From assembly GCA_027485365.1 (NCBI GenBank), contig JAIXRD010000213.1, positions 1-19,560 on the forward strand: a stretch of 19,560 bases of DNA, written 5' to 3'. The DNA comes from Cryomorphaceae bacterium (lineage in GTDB: Bacteria; Bacteroidota; Bacteroidia; Flavobacteriales_D; Crocinitomicaceae). The position numbers and the translations under genes were made by a program. The notes below the pieces were generated by a model that was not told where the DNA came from, ran no database searches, and was given only the letters and a program-made list of their open reading frames with translations. Positions 1-6,972 of this stretch are shown piece after piece. Positions within the stretch are counted from its first letter, which is position 1. Each line of letters starts with the position of its first letter.

Positions 1-1288
1 CATCATAGGGAATGGGATAATATTTTTTACCCAAATAAAATGAAATGATCATCTGGGCTAGGTAGGCCAAAAGCGTAGCCCAAGCACTGGCCATATATCC
101 GTACATTGGAATGAAAAGCACATTAACTACAATCGTGATGCCCGCACCGATTAAGGCAATATAAGCACCAAACTTAGTTTGATTAGAGAGTTTATACCAG
201 ACACTTTGATTATAATAAATACCGAGGCAAACATTGGCAAGCAGTAATATTGGCACCACGTTCAAGCCCACATAATAGGCCTCTTTGCGAATAAAGAATT
301 TAAATACGCCAAGGTTTATTGAAACAAACAAGAAGGCAAGACAAACGATAGCAATAAACACATTCATGGTCCGTACAAAAACTGCGTTTCTGTCTTGATT
401 TTTCAATTGAGAAAAGAAAAAGGGCTCCGCGGCATAGCGGTAGGCTTGTAGAAAAATGGTGACAAGCATGGCCAATTTGTAGCACGCACTATATATTCCG
501 ACTTGTGCAGTGGCTTGTTCAAGTGAATTAGGAATGTCGGGGTTATAAAGAATTTGTTTTAGTAAAACACGATCCAGGGTTTCGTTAATGATTCCCGCAA
601 AACCAGCAATAACGAGTGGCCAAGAATAGGACAGCATTTGTTTAATAAGGACCCAATCAAAAATGAATTTCACCTTTGATATAATATTATACACTAAAAG
701 AAGCTTCAAGCCGGAGGCAAGAAGGTTTGCAATTAAAATAAACATAATACCTTCTTCAGGCCTGCTGGGATCGAAATAACCCAACAAAAAGATGAGGTTA
801 AGAACAATGTTAAGAAGTATGGAGGACATTTGAATTACCATAAACCGCTTGGCATTATTCTCTGCACGTAATTTTGCCAATGGCAGGGAAGCAATTGCGT
901 CAATGCAAACTATACTACCAACTAGAATAATATACTCCGTATGATCGCGGTACAGCATCCATTTTGCAATCCAAGGATTAGTTAAATACAAGAGGAAAAA
1001 GAATGTGGCATTGACCAATACTACCGGTACAAAACTGCTATTAAAAACACGTTCGGTATCATCTTGTTGCTGAATAAATCGGAAATATGCCGTCTCCATT
1101 CCTAAGGGAAGAAGCACAACTAAAAAAGCCACATAGGCATATAAATCAGAAAGCACCCCATAATCTGCCGGTTTAGCGAAAATAGCGGTATAAAGGGGAA
1201 CCAGTAAATAATTCAGCAGTCTACCAACAATACTTGGTAAGCCATACATGGCGGTTTGACCAAATAACTTTGCTAGGGGAGAACTCAT
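1..1288 (-). CDS. Polysaccharide (oligosaccharide) flippase, MATE/MOP superfamily, 3' end cut by window
   Basis: Multi-pass inner-membrane protein expected to flip lipid-linked oligosaccharides across the membrane for surface polysaccharide assembly. I translated the minus strand from the ATG at 1286-1288 and found an open frame to the left edge, 429 visible codons with no stop. It starts MSSPLAKLFGQTAMYGLPSI, and hydrophobic helices recur throughout. Two stretches are typical of Bacteroidota Wzx-like proteins: LPLAKLRAENNAKRF (start near 895) and GIINETLDRVLLK (near 590). The family is usually about 480-500 residues, so the missing C-terminus is probably short. The start codon overlaps the stop of the upstream hydratase gene (TAATG), which implies cotranscription and perhaps translational coupling. 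The substrate cannot be told from the sequence, and a lipid II-type flippase is less likely given the motifs. Confidence 0.87.
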   Translation of the reverse strand, partial: MSSPLAKLFGQTAMYGLPSIVGRLLNYLLVPLYTAIFAKPADYGVLSDLYAYVAFLVVLLPLGMETAYFRFIQQQDDTERVFNSSFVPVVLVNATFFFLLYLTNPWIAKWMLYRDHTEYIILVGSIVCIDAIASLPLAKLRAENNAKRFMVIQMSSILLNIVLNLIFLLGYFDPSRPEEGIMFILIANLLASGLKLLLVYNIISKVKFIFDWVLIKQMLSYSWPLVIAGFAGIINETLDRVLLKQILYNPDIPNSLEQATAQVGIYSACYKLAMLVTIFLQAYRYAAEPFFFSQLKNQDRNAVFVRTMNVFIAIVCLAFLFVSINLGVFKFFIRKEAYYVGLNVVPILLLANVCLGIYYNQSVWYKLSNQTKFGAYIALIGAGITIVVNVLFIPMYGYMASAWATLLAYLAQMIISFYLGKKYYPIPYD

Positions 1289-2061
1289 TAATCCCTAAAG
1301 TTTGCTTTTTGTTTTGATAAAAATGCTTGCGTTCCAATGTGAAAATCTTTGGTTCCGAAACAACTAGCAAAAAGTTCAATCTCTGTATTTAGCCCATGTT
1401 GTGTTTGGAATCCGGCGTTTACGGCTCTAATCGCTGTAGCAATTGCATTGGGCGAATTTTTTAGAATTTTAAGTGCCAGAGCGTTTGCCTCGTCTTTTAA
1501 CACGGCCTGTTCAACCACATGATTTACGAGCCCCCATTGCGACGCTTGGTCTGCAGAAATCATTTCTCCAGTAAAAATAAGTTGATTTGCTCTTCCTCTT
1601 CCGATTAACTGAGGAAGACGTTGCGTGCCCCCATAACCAGGAATTACACCTAAGGAAACTTCCGGCAAGCCCATGCGTGCATTCGATGAAGCAATTCGAA
1701 TGTGACAAGCCATCGCTAATTCTAACCCGCCACCTAAGGCAAAGCCATTAATCACTGCAATACAGGGTTTATTTAGATTTTCGAGTAAATCAAAAAGTTT
1801 TTCTTGACCTGAAGCGGCTAATTCTCCTCCCTGCGATACCGTATAGTCGGCAAATTCTTTAATATCAGCTCCAGCAACAAATGCTTTATCACCGGAACCG
1901 GTCAAACAAATTACGCCAATCTCGTCGTCTGTGGAGAGGGCAAGGATTGCGTGATTCAATTCTGAAATCGTTTGTTTGTTTAGTGCATTTAAAAAAGAAG
2001 GCCTATTTATGGTAATCCAACCAATTTTATCAACCTTTTCGCAAAGAATATTTTCGTACAT
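1288..2061 (-). CDS. Enoyl-CoA hydratase/isomerase (crotonase) family protein
   Basis: Cytoplasmic crotonase-fold enzyme, probably hydrating 2-enoyl-CoA (crotonyl-CoA) to 3-hydroxyacyl-CoA in fatty-acid or butyrate-type metabolism. With the chosen start (MYENILCEK) it is 257 residues, the normal length. Oxyanion-hole segments are FVAGADIKEF (61-70) and NGFALGGG (105-112). The two catalytic glutamates of true hydratases are present at E114 (GGGLELA) and E134 (GLPEVSLG), with the 20-residue spacing seen in rat mitochondrial hydratase (E144/E164). GYGGTQRLP follows at 142-150. The frame stays open upstream to an ATG at 2149-2151, but those 30 extra residues (MSVVCCRIIHR...) do not resemble the family, so I placed the start at 2061. 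The exact acyl-CoA substrate is unknown, and a 3-hydroxybutyryl-CoA dehydratase role is the most likely alternative name. It overlaps the flippase start by one base. Confidence 0.9.
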   Translation of the reverse strand: MYENILCEKVDKIGWITINRPSFLNALNKQTISELNHAILALSTDDEIGVICLTGSGDKAFVAGADIKEFADYTVSQGGELAASGQEKLFDLLENLNKPCIAVINGFALGGGLELAMACHIRIASSNARMGLPEVSLGVIPGYGGTQRLPQLIGRGRANQLIFTGEMISADQASQWGLVNHVVEQAVLKDEANALALKILKNSPNAIATAIRAVNAGFQTQHGLNTEIELFASCFGTKDFHIGTQAFLSKQKANFRD

Positions 2062-2196
2062 GCCATTTAATTTATGCGTGTAAAAATAAGGGAAATTGGC
2101 AAACCAGAGGCCTTTTATTCGGTGAATTATCCGACAACAAACGACTGACATTCGAAAGTAAACGAATAAAAACCGAGCACCCGCCGTTAATGCTCC

Positions 2197-2212
2197 AACC
2201 TTTGCAAAGGAA
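2197..2212. promoter_or_regulatory. 12-bp perfect palindrome in the divergent hydratase/ssb intergenic region
   Basis: The 196-base gap between the hydratase and the first ssb gene contains CCTTTGCAAAGG (2199-2210), a perfect 12-bp palindrome. Each arm sits in a near match to the Bacteroidota -7 element TAnnTTTG: AACCTTTG on plus (2197-2204) and TTCCTTTG on minus (2205-2212). I found no TTG -33 element at the right distance on either side, so this could be weak back-to-back promoters, an operator, or chance. Another partial minus-strand -7 match, TACTTTCG, lies at 2153-2160. Confidence 0.25.
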
Positions 2213-2257
2213 ACGGGTGAAAACTCAGGATTTAATTAATAATATAAAAACACACAA

Positions 2258-2611
2258 ATGAACAATTTAAGAAATAAAGTAAATTTAATCGGACGATTAG
2301 GCGCACAGCCTGAAACCATGAAGTTCGAAACAGGGCGCAAACTTGTGCGATTTTCGTTAGCTACAAACGATCGCTATAAAAATAAAAATGGTGAGTGGCA
2401 AGAAGATGTTCAATGGCATAATGTTACTGTTTGGGGCAAAGTTGCCGACCGTGCTGAGAAAATGCTAGAGAAAGGCCAAGAAATCCTTTTAGAAGGTAAG
2501 ATTTCATATCAATCGTATGAGAACACGCAGGGAGAGAAGCGCTATTCAACGGTTATTGAAGGAAATGATTTTATGTTGTTAAACAAGCCTTCTGGGGAGG
2601 TTAAAGCATAA
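2258..2611 (+). CDS. ssb: Single-stranded DNA-binding protein, short form, first of three
   Basis: Single OB-fold protein that should bind and protect ssDNA in replication, repair or recombination. It has 117 residues and aligns along its length with the SSB core: NKVNLIGRLGAQPE at 6-19, RFSLATNDRY at 31-40, QWHNVTVWGK at 52-61, EKGQEILLEGKI at 71-82. The aromatic W53-H54 pair corresponds to E. coli SSB W54-H55, which contacts DNA. The protein ends ...NKPSGEVKA and lacks the flexible linker and acidic DDDxPF-type tip that recruits partner proteins in classical SSB. Short tail-less SSBs are common in Bacteroidota, often beside a longer housekeeping copy elsewhere. Of the three copies this is closest to the canonical sequence. 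The ATG at 2258 follows an A-rich stretch without a Shine-Dalgarno sequence. Confidence 0.9.
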   Translation: MNNLRNKVNLIGRLGAQPETMKFETGRKLVRFSLATNDRYKNKNGEWQEDVQWHNVTVWGKVADRAEKMLEKGQEILLEGKISYQSYENTQGEKRYSTVIEGNDFMLLNKPSGEVKA

Positions 2612-2614
2612 GAA

Positions 2615-2926
2615 ATGAACTTTGTTTCTTTGATTGGAACCTTAGCCAATCATCCAACCGAAGTTGAAACAATCAAGGGTCAGAAACATGCGAGATTTAG
2701 GTTAGTTACGAGCAATACGATATTAACTGCTGAAGGCACATCAAAAACGAAACGGGAAACACACGATGTTTTTGCCTGGGGTAAGTGGCATCAGGTGATT
2801 TGTGCTTATGGTCAACCTAACTTGCATGTGGCCATTGAAGGACGACTTGTAAATCGTTACACGCGATGGAAGGGACGAATTATAAAGATAACAGAAATTG
2901 AAATCAACGATTTAATAATCATTTAA
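2615..2926 (+). CDS. Divergent short SSB-like OB-fold protein, second of three
   Basis: A 103-residue protein starting MNFVSLIGTLANHPTEVE, which keeps the SSB N-terminal strand pattern (sLIGtL..hPt), then ARFRLVTS (26-33), HDVFAWGKWHQV (50-61) and HVAIEGRLVNR (71-81). The conserved tryptophan before the histidine is replaced (ETHD instead of xxWH), and the C-terminus is short and hydrophobic (NDLIII) with no acidic tip. It starts three bases after the ssb1 stop, so the two are cotranscribed. It shares VFAWG and GRLVNR with the third gene but not with the first, suggesting that genes two and three are a sister pair. It is probably an accessory ssDNA-binding protein or a hetero-oligomer partner; its actual function is unknown. 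Confidence 0.8.
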   Translation: MNFVSLIGTLANHPTEVETIKGQKHARFRLVTSNTILTAEGTSKTKRETHDVFAWGKWHQVICAYGQPNLHVAIEGRLVNRYTRWKGRIIKITEIEINDLIII

Positions 2927-2937
2927 ACCAACGAGGG

Positions 2938-2945
2938 AAAGGAGG
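2938..2945 (+). promoter_or_regulatory. Strong Shine-Dalgarno sequence ahead of a mini-ORF
   Basis: AAAGGAGG lies eight bases before an ATG at 2954, an ideal Shine-Dalgarno arrangement. It stands out because the other gene starts here lack such sites, as is usual in Bacteroidota, where initiation relies little on Shine-Dalgarno pairing. AGGAG (2940-2944) can pair with CTCCT (2961-2965) to form a short 5-bp hairpin that would hide it. Whether it is functional is inference. Confidence 0.4.
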
Positions 2946-2953
2946 CGGCGCCC

Positions 2954-2998
2954 ATGAATTCTCCTACCGATCCCCTTTATATATATCAACATGAATAA
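2954..2998 (+). CDS. Possible 14-residue leader peptide overlapping the third ssb start
   Basis: The short frame MNSPTDPLYIYQHE begins at an ATG placed eight bases after a strong Shine-Dalgarno sequence. Its TAA (2996-2998) lies inside the first codons of the third ssb gene, whose ATG is at 2991, giving an eight-base overlap in another frame. This geometry would allow ribosomes ending the mini-ORF to restart on ssb3 (translational coupling) or allow leader-type control. There is no homology evidence for a peptide this short, and it could be chance or a decayed gene start. The 64-base gap that contains it is also more GC-rich than the surroundings. Confidence 0.25.
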   Translation: MNSPTDPLYIYQHE

Positions 2999-3308
2999 TT
3001 ACGTAACGTTAATTGGTAGTATTTCTCGAAATCCTACAGTTAAACGCTTTGACGATGGAAGTAAGATAGCTCGGTTTTTAGTCACTACGCCTAAGATGTA
3101 CCGAAAAAACGATGGGAAATATGCGGCCAGGTTAGATTGGCATCGTGTATTTGCTTGGGGTAACATGGCGTCGTTTGTTCAGGATCACGCGGAAGTAGGA
3201 AAAAAGGTGGCAATTCATGGCCGCCTTGTGAATCGGACGTTTCTGGACCAACAAGGAAGACAACGAAGTTCTACAGAAGTAGAATTGCGTCAGATTATAG
3301 GCCTGTAA
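2991..3308 (+). CDS. Short SSB-like OB-fold protein, third of three
   Basis: A 105-residue SSB-family protein: NNYVTLIGSISRNPTVK (2-18), ARFLVTT (27-33), LDWHRVFAWGNM (48-59), GKKVAIHGRLVNRTFLD (70-86), then a last strand EVELRQIIGL. The W50-H51-R52 triplet matches the DNA-contacting WHR of E. coli SSB, and the segment after GRLVNR keeps the loop-rich ...QQGRQRS... typical of the family. There is no linker or acidic C-terminal tip. It is more canonical than the second copy and shares VFAWG and GRLVNR with it. Sixty-four bases separate it from the second gene, and a strong terminator follows 14 bases after the stop, so it ends the ssb transcription unit. Likely role: accessory ssDNA-binding protein, in a homo- or hetero-oligomer. 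Confidence 0.86.
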   Translation: MNNYVTLIGSISRNPTVKRFDDGSKIARFLVTTPKMYRKNDGKYAARLDWHRVFAWGNMASFVQDHAEVGKKVAIHGRLVNRTFLDQQGRQRSSTEVELRQIIGL

Positions 3309-3321
3309 GTTATTTTATTTT

Positions 3322-3346
3322 AAAGCCCGGGAAACCGGGCTTTTTT
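3322..3346 (+). terminator. Intrinsic terminator after the ssb cluster
   Basis: AAAGCCCGG (3322-3330), GAAA loop (3331-3334) and CCGGGCTTT (3335-3343) form a perfect 9-bp stem with a stable GNRA tetraloop, followed by more T residues. It has a T tract only in the plus direction. It also lies immediately beyond the stop of the last gene of the convergent minus-strand operon, but on that strand the hairpin is followed by AAAATAAAATAA, so it would be at best a weak terminator there. Confidence 0.88.
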
Positions 3347-3348
3347 GA

Positions 3349-4734
3349 TTAAAACCGGTAATCATTCCATATGGCGGATCGAATTCCAATAATAGGTGAA
3401 CAGTTGAATCTGCTGCTTGAATTATCTGAATAATAAGACCCGAGGAGTTCAATAAAAAGTTGGGTGTTATACCAGTGCTTCAAAATACGACTGCCTTGAA
3501 TTCTGAAATGGAATTGATTCGTTTTATTTCCCTGTAATAATAAAACACCGTAATCTAATGGCCGCAAGGTATACGGTGCAAATACATCTCCACCATAAGG
3601 TGCATTTAATCCTTTTTGACCAATTGCAAGTTCAGCCATACCCGCCCAATGCTTGGTTATATAATCAATTCGAGAAAATATCTCCCAAAAATTTGCGCCT
3701 TTCGGATGAGCAAGCGCATAATTATTGTACGTGTAGCTCAATTGGTTTCCTATATGTGAATAGGTATATGGACGAACAACATTAAGTTCAGTTCTTACAT
3801 GAAATTTATGATTACCTTTTTGGGTTAAATATTTCCAGCCAACCTGAGCCCCAAGTTTATTTCCCCAGTATTTTTCACGATTTAGCAAGGCACTCATCAA
3901 AATATCATCGATAATCACTTGACCATACCAGGTGCTTTTATTTGCATAAATAGAAAATTCTCCACCCATAAGTACATTATCACCAGAACCCACGGAATAT
4001 TCAGTAGGCCGAATAATCATAAACGGATTTAAATATGCCGGTTCAAAAGAGCGCTGGCTCAAGGTGTCTCCACTATTAAAAATAACAGCTTCAAAAAGTG
4101 CCAATCGAAGGTGTTTTCCAAGCTTGAGATTTAAATAGTGATTAATTCCGTATTTTTTTTGAGTACCAATGGTGTTTAAGTACATGCCCATGGCTTGATA
4201 GGTTACCGGCCCAAGATTAAATCGCAGGGAAGTAAACGGGTAGGGTGAGCCAACATCTGAAAGGAATAACGACCGATACCCTTCGCCATAAAAATTCTGG
4301 TCAAAACCAATTTGTGCGCTAACATACGGTGTAGGGGTAATACCTAGTCGAACTATTGGGCGCACGTTGAACGCTAAGTTATTTATGCTGTTAAGATTTA
4401 TTCCATTTGAAATAAATCCAGCCGGAAGCACGGTGTTTACCCCAAAAGCTCCCCCAATTCGAGTGAACCACTTGTTGCGCTGCAGATCCCAAAGTAATCC
4501 TGCGCTACTTTTCCCGCTAATTGACGGATTATATCTTAACCCAAGGTCAATTATCGGTATTATTCGTTGCGAATGAATTTTTTGATCTGTGTTTAGCCGA
4601 GGTAAAATCGGTGTGTTTTTGTTTAATTGTATGGAATCAAAGGGATTTAGTTGACCCAATAGCTCTAATCGTTGTGCAATGCTGACGCGACACAAAAGAA
4701 CGAATCCAAGAAAAATCAGGCCTTTAATACACAT
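3349..4734 (-). CDS. Outer-membrane Wzi/RemB-like beta-barrel protein, second of tandem pair
   Basis: A 461-residue exported protein. The N-terminus MCIKGLIFLGFVLLCRVSIA-QR is a signal peptide with the 'A|Q' cleavage site frequent in Bacteroidota. The C-terminus ends in an aromatic residue (NDYRF), as outer-membrane barrels do. Segments typical of the capsule-assembly Wzi/gliding-motility RemB group are visible: FDQNFYGEGYRSLFLSDVGS (144-163), LNPFMIIRPTEYSVGSGDN (235-253) and ALAHPKGANFWEIFSRIDY (340-358). In E. coli, Wzi is a barrel that attaches capsule polysaccharide to the surface; RemB of Flavobacterium johnsoniae is linked to gliding. Which role applies here cannot be decided from sequence. 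Its start overlaps the end of the upstream paralogue by 11 bases, so both are cotranscribed. Confidence 0.75.
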   Translation of the reverse strand: MCIKGLIFLGFVLLCRVSIAQRLELLGQLNPFDSIQLNKNTPILPRLNTDQKIHSQRIIPIIDLGLRYNPSISGKSSAGLLWDLQRNKWFTRIGGAFGVNTVLPAGFISNGINLNSINNLAFNVRPIVRLGITPTPYVSAQIGFDQNFYGEGYRSLFLSDVGSPYPFTSLRFNLGPVTYQAMGMYLNTIGTQKKYGINHYLNLKLGKHLRLALFEAVIFNSGDTLSQRSFEPAYLNPFMIIRPTEYSVGSGDNVLMGGEFSIYANKSTWYGQVIIDDILMSALLNREKYWGNKLGAQVGWKYLTQKGNHKFHVRTELNVVRPYTYSHIGNQLSYTYNNYALAHPKGANFWEIFSRIDYITKHWAGMAELAIGQKGLNAPYGGDVFAPYTLRPLDYGVLLLQGNKTNQFHFRIQGSRILKHWYNTQLFIELLGSYYSDNSSSRFNCSPIIGIRSAIWNDYRF

Positions 4735-6178
4735 GATTTGGTTTAAAAATAGCAGTCCTTAATCCGAACGAAATGGCATTACACTCCTTAAAACCGACAG
4801 CTTGTCGTAGCGCTATCCCCAAAAATAACTCAAGTTGCATGATATTAGAGGCCATAAACCCAAGATCAATTCGGTGTTGTACGATTTGTTCAGGTCTAAT
4901 ATAGGTTTGTATTAAAAGCGGTTGATTGCTATTCTTCATGGCGCTTGACTGAAATAAGTAATCTATGAAAAACCGCCTATATCCAATCCGTGTAGTAAGA
5001 ATCCACTCCTGGGCGCCATTACCAAGTAATGATCCAAGTGGAAGGTTTTGGTGCGTAAAGTTCTGTGCATAATGTGTTCCATAAAATCCAGTGCCAGTTT
5101 GTAGCCAAGCCAGGGATGAACTTACGGTTAGGTTAGATGTGAGTTTTGAATAATATTTAATTCCCAGTTGCGCTGCCCAGGCGTTTTTAATAAATCCTCG
5201 AGAAAATAATTCTGTGTAAAGCAAGGTGCTTGAATGCAGATTCCATGTGTAATTCAGTCCGATTTGCGGCATAGAAACCTCCTGTTTTACCATCCAATCT
5301 AGTCCCGGAAGTGGCACCCAATACAGGGGATTAACCGGTTTTTCTTTTAATGAATCTCCAGCTTGCCATATCGTTTGATAAATCAATCCCACGCGGTGTT
5401 TTTTCAAGGTTAAAAACATGGCGTGTAACCCAAAATTCTTTTTATAGTACGGACTCTCTACGCTTGCGTATACCGGCTTTCTGATTAAATCGAATAAACG
5501 TGCTCGGGTCACCAAATAGGTGAAATATTTTCCCAGACGAAGGGTTCCTCCGGCCATTAGTGCTTGGTTATGTTGCGACCAAAATACAGAGCGAATTCCT
5601 GGACAAAAATCCACGGATTGATTTCCACCAAATAGAGTAAGTATGTTAGATACGCCCCATTCAAAACCGCCTTGACTGAATGCAAAGTCGAACCCATCAC
5701 CTTTAAATGGTTTGGTTCGCCCCATACCAGGGATCATACCGTTCTGTTGATTGTATCCCGTGGCGGTTGGATAATACTCCCCATGTTGAGTTATAAATTC
5801 TCGTTGAAAGGTATTGAAAACCGCTTGGTTCTCTATGAGAAAGCCATGGCATTTAAACTTTCGATAACCTCCAAGAACTAAGAGACCTCTGGAGTTCTGA
5901 TATCTTATTGCCGATTCATCGTTTTCTAAGCCTACACTAAACGTACACAAGGGGGTAGCTGCAATGAAGGCATTATTTGAGTCGGTGTATTGTCCGAGGT
6001 AGCTTTTATCCAAGCGTTGTAAAAATCCTTTTTTAGCACCAACTGGCGCTTGGCGATATCCAAAATCAATGGGATCTGCAGTAAGGGGCTGGTGAATATT
6101 TTGGTTAAATTGGAATACCTGCGCAAAAAATGAGAGGGGAACGATGCAAAGAGACAGGAAAACACACCTTAAATCCAT
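4724..6178 (-). CDS. Diverged Wzi/RemB-like outer-membrane beta-barrel protein, first of tandem pair
   Basis: A 484-residue protein with signal peptide MDLRCVFLSLCIVPLSFFA-QV and a body of alternating short aromatic strands consistent with an outer-membrane barrel; it ends in an aromatic residue (NHVY). FDFAFSQGGFEWGVSN (163-178) and GNQSVDFCPGIRSVFWSQ (185-202) can be laid on FDQNFYGEGYRSLFLSD of the downstream gene, sharing the pattern Q..F.G.RS.F.S, so I read the two as diverged paralogues. The classic GYRSLLLSD core is degraded here (GIRSVFWSQ). The start overlaps the end of cysQ by 10 bases. Likely role: surface polysaccharide handling or gliding-related envelope function; the assignment is weaker than for its partner. 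Confidence 0.65.
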   Translation of the reverse strand: MDLRCVFLSLCIVPLSFFAQVFQFNQNIHQPLTADPIDFGYRQAPVGAKKGFLQRLDKSYLGQYTDSNNAFIAATPLCTFSVGLENDESAIRYQNSRGLLVLGGYRKFKCHGFLIENQAVFNTFQREFITQHGEYYPTATGYNQQNGMIPGMGRTKPFKGDGFDFAFSQGGFEWGVSNILTLFGGNQSVDFCPGIRSVFWSQHNQALMAGGTLRLGKYFTYLVTRARLFDLIRKPVYASVESPYYKKNFGLHAMFLTLKKHRVGLIYQTIWQAGDSLKEKPVNPLYWVPLPGLDWMVKQEVSMPQIGLNYTWNLHSSTLLYTELFSRGFIKNAWAAQLGIKYYSKLTSNLTVSSSLAWLQTGTGFYGTHYAQNFTHQNLPLGSLLGNGAQEWILTTRIGYRRFFIDYLFQSSAMKNSNQPLLIQTYIRPEQIVQHRIDLGFMASNIMQLELFLGIALRQAVGFKECNAISFGLRTAIFKPNHVY

Positions 6179-6972
6179 ACAGATAAATTTACGTCGGAAA
6201 CGGCGATAAAATGTGGATTTAATAAGTTTTCTTTATTGTATGACAGGGGTAACTTGGTGTTTACATCAAAAACACCTCCGCCGATTCCTTCTAATATTGC
6301 CTGGCCAGCCGCAATATCCCACTCCATAGTAGGAGCAAATCGGGGATAAATCTGGGCTTGATTCATAGAAAGATCAAAGAATTTTAAGGAGGAACCTTTT
6401 CTTGTTAATTCCGTTTTCAATCCTGCATCGCTTAGTTTTTTAAGATAATCTAAAAGCAATGGGGTGTGGTGACTGTTAGATGCGATGATGGAGAGGAAAT
6501 CCGTTAAGGTATTGCGTTGAATGGGTGCTGGTTTGGTGCCATTAATAAAGTCATGAAATGTAGCATATTTTACGTCAAGATTAGGCCCGCCGACAATAAA
6601 ATCTTCATTTACCGGGCTTGCTATCACTCCGAGAATGGGCTTTCCATTTTCGATAAGTGCAACATTTACTGCAAACTCACCATTACGTTTTATAAATTCC
6701 TTGGTGCCATCCAGCGGGTCAACACACCAGCATTTCGCCCATAGTTGGCGTTGTTCAAAGGGTATTTTATCCGTTTCTTCATCAATTACTGGATGTCCTG
6801 AAATCGATAAGACTTCATTAATGATTTTTGAAGCCTTTAAATCTGCTTCTGTAACTGGAGAACCGTCGGCTTTTTGAATGGCCTCGTATCCACGCGAATA
6901 AATTTCTTTAATGACAATTGATGCTTCAATAGCGGCTTGAATAGCCAAGCGATATTCACGCGCTAAGTCCAT
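6169..6972 (-). CDS. cysQ: 3'(2'),5'-bisphosphate nucleotidase CysQ
   Basis: Inositol-monophosphatase-fold phosphatase that hydrolyses 3'-phosphoadenosine 5'-phosphate (PAP) to AMP, clearing the by-product of sulfate reduction, sulfotransfer and acyl-carrier-protein loading. It has 267 residues, a little longer than E. coli CysQ (about 246). Metal-binding motifs are complete: DEETDK (64-69, E65/E66), WCVDPLDGTKEFI (82-93, the CysQ form of DPxDGT with D85 and D88), and WDIAAGQAILE (218-228, D219). DGSPVTEADL (36-45) is also typical. Its ATG overlaps the scoB stop by one base (TAATG), and its 3' end overlaps the first Wzi-like gene, so it is an operon member. Wider phosphatase activity on inositol phosphates is possible, but KEF after DGT favours CysQ. 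Confidence 0.92.
   Translation of the reverse strand: MDLAREYRLAIQAAIEASIVIKEIYSRGYEAIQKADGSPVTEADLKASKIINEVLSISGHPVIDEETDKIPFEQRQLWAKCWCVDPLDGTKEFIKRNGEFAVNVALIENGKPILGVIASPVNEDFIVGGPNLDVKYATFHDFINGTKPAPIQRNTLTDFLSIIASNSHHTPLLLDYLKKLSDAGLKTELTRKGSSLKFFDLSMNQAQIYPRFAPTMEWDIAAGQAILEGIGGGVFDVNTKLPLSYNKENLLNPHFIAVSDVNLSVWI

Noticed and set aside
300..485. 61-codon minus-strand frame inside the flippase
   Set aside because: It is out of frame with the flippase, whose frame is continuous and carries family motifs.
2062..2151. 30-residue N-terminal extension of the enoyl-CoA hydratase from the ATG at 2149-2151
   Set aside because: The extension does not look like the family, and the start at 2061 gives the normal 257-residue length.
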